From Sclerotinia nivalis (lineage: Eukaryota; Ascomycota; Leotiomycetes; Helotiales; Sclerotiniaceae), in the NCBI GenBank assembly GCA_029531795.1, contig JAPEIS010000004.1, positions 930,001-994,000 on the forward strand: a stretch of DNA of 64,000 nt, in the 5' to 3' direction. A program made the position numbers and the translations under genes. Below the pieces are notes generated by a model, which saw only the letters and a list, made by a program, of their open reading frames with translations, was not told the origin of the DNA and did not search any database. Below, one piece after another: positions 35,269 to 45,790 of this stretch. How positions within the stretch are numbered: position 1 is the first letter of the stretch; each line of letters opens with the position of its first letter.

Positions 35269-37502
35269 TGTGAAATTATGGTGGGGTAAATGTTGACAGC
35301 GTCGATCACTGATATGGTTTCACCGGCAAAAAGCGCAATCCCTATCAACAAGTTTGCGAAGACTGTTGTTGATATTGAGTAAATCAGGTTCTTCTTGTGG
35401 GAAGATGTCAAGAAAAGTTAAATACTTAGTGTGGGCGCATATGGGAAAAGTCAAGGGACGGAGAGGGTTGAAGAGGCTAAAGAATGAAAATGGGTGTTAA
35501 GCTTCTCGGCTGGGAGTGAAAGGTGTGCGTGCTACTCAGATAGCTATGCAAACAAGATAGGAACATTCGATCTTTTCTTCTTTTACACGAGTAAGTATGT
35601 AGGGTAAAACCAAGGTTATTATTATTCTGCAGCCCATCGACGATGTGAGAAGCTATTATTAACTTAGTAAGAAGAGCTTTTTCTAGGTTTCCTCGTTCTA
35701 GACGTGTTGGTTTTTGGTGGGTGAGAATTCAAATAAACAAGGGTGGAAGGGGATAAATAGCTTGGGCTTGGTGCAGCGGAGCAGCTATCTAGAGTGACGT
35801 ATCTGTTGAGATACATGGTGGGATGAGATGGGATCCGTCTCAGAGTTGGCGTCGTCCACCTACCTAGTACTTATGACTGTGTGCGCGCCAACAACTTGGA
35901 AGCTTTGTTGTGTTCCTGTCCTGTTGGATGGGCGGTTCGAAGAAATAATGATAAACTTTTTTTTCCTACATATAAATTCAAATCGAACCACAGTATAATT
36001 TGACAAACCTTCAAAACCCTATCAGTGCCTTACATTTAGTATGAAATCGAAATACGAGAACAACCACTACAAAGTACAAGAGTTGAGAAGGCCTGAGTTC
36101 ATGCGGAACGGACCCCTCGAAGCGTTATCAAAAGCTACTCCACTCATTCCAGTTTTTTAACATCGGAGAGTTGGAGGAGTTGCAGGAATTAGAGATGAGA
36201 GAAGTGGAGTGAACAAGGTTTATGAGGGGTTTTCGACCTACTCGGTATTAGTTTGGGAGGGTTAGAAGTTTGCGATGCCCCACTAGATCTGTTGGATAAT
36301 TGGATTTCAAAGTCTCAAGAACAACAACACAAACGCTAAGAGATGAACAATTCATCGTGTATAGTAAATGATACAAAAGTCAGTACACTATATCAATAAT
36401 CATCATGCCTCTAGATCAAAACGTTCATGTTGGGCTTCATTGCATTTCAAATACGGCAAAGGACTCTCTGTCTTTTTTTTTACCCCTTCATTTCTGTCGA
36501 AGCTTGACCAGGGAGGGGAAAGACTTTTCCGTCTTGACTTTGGCAAACACCATCTCTCGTCAGGAACACGTGCAGCAACAACAACCAGCGAATTTAGGTC
36601 TTAATATAGATACTCTTCTTGAAATGGATAGTGATGGTTTGTATAGTTTATTAAATATTTCGGTCATTCTTCATATATTTCAATACATTTAAAATGATAA
36701 AATAAACATTTCAAAATTCCTAGTGGCTTTTCGACAATATCTCTGTTATGCTCCGTCCGATAAAGGGGTTTCTGCTCTCATTTAGAATCAAGATTGCATC
36801 ATAAAAAAGAGGCGAAGTCAGTAAGTACTTCATGCAAAGGCTACTTGTAGTGAAGAGCCCTTCTTTGCATTCCGCTCTGGTTTGATCACCTAAATGCAAC
36901 ATTGAAGTGCACGTGAATTCTAGATTAATCCAAGTTGTTCCGGCATGAAAATGAGCCGGAAAAGCGATCCAAAAAATTACCACTCTCCTGCAGTGGCTTT
37001 TTATTCTTGAAGTTATTATACATAAGATTGAGCCATTCGGATATCTCCAAAATGTCCGAGAATGCCAGACTTCCTCGCTCAATTGCTCGCTTAATTACGG
37101 ATTATTAGATCTATAACTAACGATCGATGGGGAAAACATTGTTACTGTCAAGATGAGTGATGCGAAACTGATTCCGGGGTTCCGCATGCATCAAAAGGAT
37201 ATAAAAAGAGGTCTTATCTTTCGTATGTAATACTGATATGGAGTTTGAGTGCATCGGTGCCCAGTCGTTACACAGCATGTGAGGCTATTCATATGCCGAA
37301 CCCCTCATTCAGCTGAAGCGCTGTTTTCGCATCGCCGTTGGTATTGGGAGTCACAAGTACGACATTACAAGAACGACATCTCCTCTTCATCATCTCCTTA
37401 TTATATCAGAGTTTGATCGAAGTTGTCAAATTTTCCAAGTCAAAATTCAATCCGGAAGGAAAAGTCACAATCTTTACTGCATCTCATACAAAACAACTCA
37501 TC
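35269..37502. other. Intergenic region between two divergent genes
   Basis: About 2.2 kb holding the promoters of the GH63 gene (leftward) and of the FAD monooxygenase (rightward). Short frames at 36405-36692 (+, 95 codons) and 36720-37082 (-, 120 codons) flank an AT-rich stretch and match no family I recognise. No repeat or RNA gene is evident. Confidence 0.5.
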
Positions 37503-40281
37503 ATGCCCCTTAAAATTCTGATCGTAGGAGCTGGCATCGGTGGTCTAACTGCTGCGATTGCTTTGAGAGAACAGGGTCATGAAATAACTGTGTGTTTTCT
37601 CCCATGCCCGCTATCCATACTTTATCCCAGCTTCTGTTGGAAGGCAAACTTGGCTGCAGATTCCCAAGCTCACAAGGATGTAGATATTCGAACAATCTCA
37701 ATTTGCCTCCGAATATGGCGCCGCAATACATATTCAACCGAATTCTAATGGAATCCTGAGACGATTGAACATTTTCCTGGAGGAGAGTGGTGCGAATCCA
37801 TTGAATTGGGTAGGTATTTGAGACAGTTACCCTTATTTGATGCTCTGGTTCCTCTCTCCCTCTTTGATGCCAAGGCTTTCATACATGTCTACAGGTGAAT
37901 CACTAACAGCGACTGTTTCGCCCAGATGACAGAATATACATCGACCGGTTCGTTGAATCGAAGTATGGATTTAGTCGAGATAGACAAAAAATGGCACCAT
38001 GTACTTTCTCCTTCCCTTCAAATTATCACAGAGCCCAACTAAATCCCTTAGCCTTGGCTCCTAGCTCACCGCGTGCAACTTCATTCCCATCTCAAATCCA
38101 AAGCCCTCACACTATCTTCACCAAACCCTCCCATCACCCTCCTCACATCCCACAAAGTTACTACCCCGAATCCCACCACCTCCACCGTCTATTTCTCAAA
38201 CGGCACATCTCGCACCGGAGATCTAATAATCGGCGCAGACGGCGTCCACAGTCTAACTCGATCCTTCGTCCAAACCCCCTCTTCCTCAATAAAACCATTC
38301 CCAAGCGGTAAAAGCGCCTACCGCTTCCTCCTCACCCGAGCCTCCGTCCTCTCCAATCCCAAAACCGCAAAATACATGCAAAAAGAAGGTGAACTAATCA
38401 TGTGGTTCGGTACTGATCGTCGCGTAATCGTATATCCTACATCTTCTAACTCTTTGCTCAATTTTGTTTGTATACATCCTGATGTATTATCTGAATCTGA
38501 GAATAATGGGGAGGGATGGGGTAAAGGTGGTAATAAAGAGAATTTATTGAAGATTTATGAGGGATGGGATGAAGATTTGTTAGAGATGTTGAAGATGGCT
38601 CCTTTGACTACTTCCTCCGATACAAATACTACAGGCACTCTTAAAGTCTGGCGTCTCCTTGATATGCATCCCTTGCCTACTTTTACCAAGGAAAATCTCG
38701 TTCTCCTAGGAGATGCAGCTCATCCATATTTACCACATCAAGGCCAAGGCGCTGGTAGTGCTATCGAAGATGCGGCTGCTTTGGCTGTTGTTCTTCCGGG
38801 GGATGTAAGGGAAGAGGAGATCCAGGAAAGGTTGAAATTGTATGAAAATATTAGAATGGGAAGGGCACATCGAATTCAAGAATTTTCAAGGGTGTTAGGA
38901 AGAGATCCTGGGGAGGGGAATGATGTTGTTGTTGATGGTGAGTTTATTTTTTATTTTTTTATCTTCTCATTTCTTCATCATTTTGGCTTTATCTTTATAT
39001 GCAGACGGAACAATATGAAGAGAGAAGAGTAGAAGATACTCACCCTAATCCAGTACTTCAGTTCGTAAACCATAACCTACAACACGATGAATGGGATAAT
39101 TCGACTCACGAATTGAGAAAATGGATGTGGAAACGTAATCCTCATCTTTCTAGTTACTATTTGATACCCGCTAGTTTCGGTACGTCCTCTCTCATATTCG
39201 ATCCCATTTCTAATTAACGCCCCAATCCTAACCATACACCGCAATAGGACCTTTACCCGCCCTCAAGCCCCCTCGTAATTACACATCCGCATTACCCAGC
39301 TCAAATATATTGAACGCCACTTCAAATCTTACCTTCACCCCCACAATCACAAAAACAACAGCAACCCTAACCTTCACCACCTCCCGCACTCTCCTCCAAA
39401 ACTTTTTCCCCATCGACTCGAATTCTTTCCGCTTTATCAATCCAGGAATTATCTCCACCGCTTCGTGGAGATATATATCCTGGGAATACGAGAAAGAAAC
39501 TGAGAATGCGGAGGTGGATAATCATCAAGATATAAAAAAGTATGAACAACTATTATTCTGTATCGAAGGTGTACAATACATTCGGAAAAACGGCGAGGAT
39601 GGAGAAAATGAAGAGGTAGTAAAAGGAACATATATACCGATTCTATTTGCCAATTGTTCTTCGCGAGAAGAGGGTAAGGATGATGATAATAATAAGAACG
39701 CGGAAACGAAATTCGAAATTAATCATACGAATTCAGAAAATGGGATACATACGTGTGAAATCTATAGCTCGGTACAAGGTACTGGTGAGAGATGGGGAAA
39801 TTTGAAGCTGGGGGAACTTAAGGAAGTAGTGGAAGAGAAAATAGAGGGTTCAAGAGAGAAAGAGAAAGACGAAGGTAGAGGGGAGGAGGCGTTCCTGTTG
39901 TGGAGATATAGTACACCACTTTCTGCATCCCTCGATATCAACCCGCCAAACAAAAATACAAATACAAAAACCAACCCACAATCTCCATCAGGCCAGCTCC
40001 ACTACATCTCCTCCTCAAGCACCTCCTTACCCCCCTCTCCCTCCCCTTACACTCCTCCCTTCCTCCACACCAAAAAGTACACCTCCAAAACCGGCTCCTT
40101 TTCAATCAAAGAATTAATATCCACACCTCCACCACCATCATCCTCATCTCCTTCATCTTCATCAGCGCAACTTAAACCCCACACCACCATATCCACCAAC
40201 CAAATAATTTCTCGAGTAGCAGAAATCCCTTATTATGAGATTTTAGATGCGGAGTTGGAGATTGTTGTGGAAGGTGACTGA
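37503..40281 (+). CDS. FAD-dependent (salicylate-hydroxylase-like) monooxygenase joined to an acetoacetate-decarboxylase-like domain, about 788 aa
   Basis: Proposed exons: 37503-37589, 37684-37809, 37926-38000, 38052-38937, 39021-39179 and 39248-40281. The N-terminal half has the class A flavoprotein monooxygenase marks: the Rossmann motif VGAGIGGLTAAIAL, the DG motif GDLIIGADGVHS and the GD motif LGDAAHPYLPHQGQGAGSAI. After HLSSYYLIPASFGPLP the frame continues into a segment with features of acetoacetate-decarboxylase-like folds (TLLQNFFPIDS, FCIEGVQYIRK, GTYIPILFANC). This segment is interrupted by low-complexity Asn/Glu and Ser/Pro-rich inserts and may be degenerate. The intron 4 acceptor decides the frame: the strong CAG at 39002-39004 leads to TGA after four codons (a 395-residue protein), while AAG at 39018-39020 joins both halves. 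Alternatively, donor GTTGTT at 38925 with the CAG acceptor gives 789 residues. The reaction is probably aromatic hydroxylation or oxidative decarboxylation using NAD(P)H; the substrate is unknown. Confidence 0.65.
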
Positions 40282-41878
40282 GTAGCGGGATGGTGGATGA
40301 GGATTATATATAGGTGTTATATATAAGTGTTATAGAGGGAAGGGTGGAGATTTTGAAGAGAGTAACTAGGATATTTGTACCGGATACTGGATGAGGGGCG
40401 TTGGATTGGGGAGAAGAAGAAGGGAGAAACTTGTTGGAGGCAGGGTAGAGTGGATATGATGATTTTGATTCGTAGGGAACGGAAGCATAATATAGAATTG
40501 CGCATAAGATTTATGTGCTAGGAGTCTGACGGGTAGAGTCAATTTTAGAGTCAAATTTTAAAGTCAAATTCAAGAGGTGAACAGTATAAAAGCGAGTCAG
40601 GGGGTGACTTGACTTGACTTGACCGTGGAAATAGCATAGGATATATAAATTCCGATTGAATTAAACAGAACACGACACGGTACGATGTGGTAGATTGGCG
40701 TAGAGAGGATAGTGTATTTCGAAGTAGCTATAAGCCGACAGCTGGAGAGAAGGACATTAGGAATGAATGGAGCTCAAAGGAAAGCTGAGTTATTTTCCTC
40801 GGCAAGACGAGCGATTCATCATCTATCTACAAATCTTTCAATCTCCGACTTCAAGATCCCAAAAAGTCAGAAGTGCAATAAGAATACACATACCTAAAAA
40901 GAATTACATAATAGACACTCCTCAGAACACAATAAACAGTTTTTTTATTGCTATCTTACATTCATTAGCAACCAAAAGCCATCCACCATTCCACCACTCC
41001 ATTCCGTCAATGAATTTTTTAGTAGTATCTCCACCATCCCACCCAACTATACCTATCGGGTAAGTGCCGTCCATCGCGCGCAAGTAAGAAAAAAGAAAAA
41101 GAAATTCGATTAAATATTGATCGAGCAAGCAAGCAATAGCAAAAGCCAAAATTCAAAATTACTCAGCAGAGCAAGCAAATCATCAGTTGCATTCAAGTCA
41201 TGCATGCAGGCAGCACCACATTGAAATATGTCCAGACCAAACCATGCTCACCAACCAAACCAAATTTGCTCGTGTGAGCATCACATCTCATCAGGAAATT
41301 GAACATCGAGATTCCGTCGACAAGTGCGTGATTATGCTGACCGGAGCATTAATGAAAAATAAGAGCCATTGAAAGAGACGTTCATGCATGAATATCAGTA
41401 TTGCAAGCAGATCAAATCCAGTACCGAAAGCCCAAATCATGGGTGTCAAGCAGAAGTAGATTGTCAGGTCAATTGCAATGCACAAATCAAAGTAGATAAT
41501 ACGCGTTGTGGTCATCATCTACTAATAGATAGATCTGGTTCGTCGATATTTTCTCTTTTAGTTTTCTGCTCCGGAATGGTTTGATAAAAAGCATGTTCAA
41601 GAATCGTAAAAATAGTAGTGCATACTAATATCGCGTATCCATAGGTTAGAGTATCCTGGGCTGCGTGATCAACTCAGTGAAGATAGTATACCAATGTCAG
41701 GCCAGTAATGAAAAAGTACGAATGTTTTCGGTCATCGTCATCATGTGCAATGCAGGCATACTATATCGATGAAAAATGAATCGAAAGTCATGGTCTCAGC
41801 GTATGTCATGCAAGTCATGCGAATCATGCAAATCAAAATGTCGGAGTCATCCTACGGCTGGTAATCACTGTCGTAAAG
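40282..41878. other. Convergent intergenic region
   Basis: About 1.6 kb between the stop codons of the FAD monooxygenase and the KH-domain gene. It contains direct GACTTGACTT and AGCAAGCAAGC words and many CATGCA words (41.2-41.85 kb), but nothing resembling a gene. Frames of 60-98 codons are short and low in complexity. Confidence 0.55.
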
Positions 41879-43747
41879 TTACGAAGTTCCTGGCGGTTTG
41901 GTTGTATCACTTTGACCTTGCGCGGCCAATGCCTGATACCAAAGCTGGGCATAATTGGCATATCCACCATCTAAATTAATCAGTAAAATTCGAAACTAAC
42001 CAGATATGAAACTTACAAGCTGCATAAGGGTCTTCAGCACCACCTGGAGGTGCTTGTTGTCCTTGTTGTCCTTGTTGTCCTTGTTGTCCTTGTTGTCCTT
42101 GCTGTCCTTGTGGCTGGGAGTATGGTTGTTGCGAATAGCCACGGTCTCCATAATCATTCTGTTGATTTTGGTGTCCACGATTGTTACGATGACCACCGCC
42201 GCCGCCACCGCCACCATTATTTTTCTGTTGCTACTTAATATTAGAAATGTTGTGATAACAAAGCATAATTGATTGTACTTACCACAGCCTCAACTTTATC
42301 CTCGATGGCTCGTTTGGCAGCTGCTATAGCTTGCTGGGAACCTACAAGACCGATTTCACGTTCAACCTCACCAGGTCCTGAAGACTGGGTAACGTTGATC
42401 TTGCAACCGGTCGTATTTTGCATGTCTTTAATCGTTTCTCCACCTTTTCCGATAATCATGCCTACAGCCTCGGAAGGTACGAAGATAGAATCATTGATCT
42501 TATCCCCTTGACCACCACCACCGCCGCCGCTGCCATAACCACCACCATAGCCCGTGTCACGATTGTTCTCTCTTGGAGCGGGTGCGCGCTCTTTTGGTGC
42601 ACTCTTACTATCGCTTTCTACAATTTCCATGATTAAGTCTTTGGCCATGGCGGCAGCCTCTCGAGTACCTATGAGGTTGACAGGTCGAAGTCCATTAACG
42701 CTCTTCTGCTCTCCAACGATATTGACATGGCAGCCACTTCTTTCTTGAAGATCTCTGATAGTCTCTCCACCACGACCGATAATAAGACCAACTGTTCTAT
42801 CCGGAACCATAATTTGCATACTATCCTCGCCGTCTCTCAATGCTGGTTGGTGCGATGAATCTCGAGTGTTATTATCTTGTCTTGGGGCTCGGTCTGAAAG
42901 TGGGCCCAAACCACTATCATCGATGATGCGAGTAATCTCAGCCTTAGCATCGGCCCTACGAGCACGAGGACCAGTGATTTTGCAAGTTCTGAAAGGACCT
43001 GTTTCATCAGGACCAGTAATAAATTGTACTCTGCAGCCGGTTTCTGATTCCACTCTTCTCAAGTTCTCGCCTTGTCTGCCAATAATCAATCCTACAAGAT
43101 TCGACTCAATTGAGATTGATTCCACGTTATCCTCTCCGCCGCGTAATGGAGAACGCTCACGAACGTAGCCACTTGAGCCCCCATGCGGAGGTGGGAAAGC
43201 ATCGGTTGGACCTCTACCTCGTACGCCGGGAGAAAATGAACGTTCGCGATAATCCCTTCCTGGTGGGCCTCGTCGTTCATCGCGATATGGGTTGAAATTA
43301 TCACGGAATGCATCGCGACGTGTTGGCTGTGGAGATCTGGATCTTGATCGTGGACTGTATGGTCTACCGGAAGGCATGGGCTGGTGTTGTCCACCATAAG
43401 ATGGAGCTCTGTCGTAAGAGACGCCCTTCTCAGCAGCAATAACCTTTGCTTTTGCGATAGCATCTTGAATACTAACAGTTCCAGAGCTTACGGGCTTGAT
43501 ACCGCTGAGATCGACACTACCTGAGTTTGTAGGTTGAGGTAAAGAATATCCACCAGGTTGTCCATAAGGATTTGACTGTTGTTGAGGGGGAGGCTGGTAT
43601 GCAGGCTGCTGATTTTGCGGAGGGGTCGCGTTAGGTCGCTGCGCTGCTGAAAGGATGTTAGTTTCAAGTTTTCATCATCAATAGCAGGAGGAAAGAAATA
43701 CCTAAAGCAGCCAGGATGGATGTGATACTAGGTTGCTGATCGGCCAT
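41879..43747 (-). CDS. Triple KH-domain RNA-binding protein (FUBP/PSI-like), 569 aa
   Basis: Four exons on the minus strand: 43747-43702, 43646-42283, 42224-42017 and 41970-41879. An N-terminal low-complexity Pro/Gln region is followed by an Arg/Ser/Pro-rich segment (about 110-175). Three KH domains follow, each with its GXXG loop: IIGRQGENLRR, IIGRGGETIRDL and IIGKGGETIKDM. Gly-rich linkers and a Gly/Gln-rich C-terminus with seven GQQ repeats lead to a final YANYAQLWYQALAAQ, which resembles the Tyr-rich motif of FUBP/KSRP proteins. It should bind single-stranded RNA or DNA and act in mRNA splicing, decay or transport. The QG-rich tail could support condensates. The four-exon join is supported by phase at each junction and by the Tyr-rich ending. 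Confidence 0.9.
42050..42112. repeat. In-frame 9-bp repeat coding GQQ (minus strand)
   Basis: Seven copies of a TTGTTGTCC unit (read on +), the last with one change, inside exon 3 of the KH-domain gene. The 9-bp unit keeps frame, so copy-number change would only lengthen or shorten the Gln/Gly tail. Confidence 0.9.
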
Positions 43748-45779
43748 TGTTGCTTTGATTCCCAAGGTTTAGGAATGAGGAAATGTGGTGATCTTTTTAA
43801 TGATCAGAATATGTTGCAGAAAAAGATTTCTATATTGATGAAATGCACAAAAGCAAATCAAAAGAAAATAAAGTTTGTGTCTTTGAGAACTCTTGTGATA
43901 ATTGATGGATAGCTTGTTGATTTTTTGGGAAATCTGAGGAACAAACAAAATCATGCAGGATAGAATAATGCACTTGCTAATTATAAAAAAAATTGGGGAT
44001 CTGCGTTTAGCCTAGCGTGCAAGACTAGTGTTAAAATCGAGTATGAATCACATGATTGCTTATGTAAAAACTTAGTTGGGATTTGGGAAGGTTCGAACAT
44101 CACTTCACCTCAAATCATCTCACTTAAAACTGGCTTCATGTCATTTCATCAAATGTTTCACCCCATATAAAAATCATGCATTTTATCAATCATCGTTTTG
44201 AGCGCAACGAGGTATGGCGACTTGGAGGCTTCTCCCATGAGTACCTTAATCAACCTATTAAACTTGTTTGGAAATTACGTTCCGCTGGCTCTTCGAGGGC
44301 CACTGCAATGGAGGAAGACAATTTTGTATATCTTCAACCATTTCGAGCGCATTGAGTAATAAGGATTTGGAGGCTTGAGATGTGATTGCATTCCCTTTCA
44401 TACTACGTAACGGATAAATGGTGAAAAATTACATCTGCACATCACAAACACAAGGGATCTTTCTGACTAGGGATACAGAGTGGATAGAGGAGAAACAAGG
44501 TGACAAATACTTAGATCAGTACTGGCAGTAGATGGTAATTCATGGGAAAGGAATCATAGCCATCTGAAGAATAGTATCAGGTCATTTAAATGCGGTAACT
44601 GCTCTATCTTCTTTATCCGATTCCAATTCAGTACGCATTTTGCCATGTATAAAGCCTCATGACCTTCATGATAGACGGAGGCTGCGCTATCTGTTTGCTT
44701 CACAACTGCTTGCTGTAAAGGTTATAGTAGATGAGTTTTGTGAAGATAGATAAGTACTAGAAAACATTTTAATTGCCAAATAAGATGAATTTTGTTTTAT
44801 CTCCCCCGATTCATATTTATTTCTTCCAATAATCAATACTTCTCCCCTTTAGTCAGGCTCAATGAGCTAGCTTGATTGGCAGTTGCCATAAATGAGTATA
44901 ATGCATAGAGCTTCTCATTGTCAACATTAGTCAAATATGATTGAGTATGAATCCTTAATAATGATCTTGGTACCAGACTTCATATTCAAAAGTCAATATA
45001 TAAAGAAAATTGATATTAAAATGATTGTGTTACCACTTCACATTGTTTTTTGTTAGTATCTTATATTGTTTCAACTGGGATCTGTTTTCCTTTACTGCGT
45101 AGCCGATTTTGCTGGTGTGTAAAAATGAATCTTACCTTAGAATTCAAGAACATTGAAATAGTACTTGTTACATAAAGGAGTAAATGTGGTATACAATAAA
45201 CATATACTACTTTAAATCTATAAATCCCTCAAAGATTCAGGGTATAAATTTTCTCATATCCAAAATTCACTATGATGAGAGGTGGCAATGGATATACTTT
45301 CAGAATTATTTGGATACAAAATGCCATATGAAAGGGTTGAATGAAATGAATGATAGTTGTGGATACAAGCACCATTCAACAAACATAGGATAAAATGAGT
45401 GCATTTGATTTATATATCTCAAATTTATTTCTTTATGGACTCATAATTGTGATGGTAAATGAATGAAAGTGCCATATGAAATGGTTGATTATGAAGAGGA
45501 TGATAGTTGTGAATCCAAGTACAATTTCAATAAACCAAGGCAAGTATAATCAATTCATTTGTTGAATAACTCTTTTATTTGTTTAAAGCCATGGTTTCTT
45601 GAAAGATAATTATGCAAAGTACCATAAAAAGTAGTTGAGTGAAGAGAATAACAAATCTGTGAATGAGTACAAGAAGTATACAAAGAATATAATATTGATT
45701 GAACTTCATTCTTTAACTATTAAAGCTTGTCTGTTTATAACTAAAATTGTAATGTAATGAATAGTACCATATATAAACT
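43748..45779. other. AT-rich divergent intergenic region
   Basis: About 2 kb between the KH gene (leftward) and the MYND gene (rightward). A pair of degenerate copies about 145 bases apart (GAGCGCA ... TTGGAGGCT) lies at 44200 and 44345. The right third holds the 148-bp periodic repeat. No reading frame above 70 codons is supported as a gene. Confidence 0.55.
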
Positions 45780-45790
45780 ATGAAATGCTT
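45324..45790. repeat. Degenerate tandem repeat of about 148-bp period
   Basis: The word CCATATGAAA or a close variant begins at 45324, 45472, 45622 and 45767, spacings of 148, 150 and 145. Copies share an adjacent GTTGA..GAAGAG..ATGATAGTTGTG segment and a later TACAA..CAATAAAC segment, with falling similarity. The last copy runs into the proposed start codon of the MYND gene at 45780. A further weak copy may begin near 45172. Confidence 0.6.

Noticed and set aside
36720..37082. 120-codon minus frame
   Set aside because: No family match and no coding-like features; isolated between two promoters.
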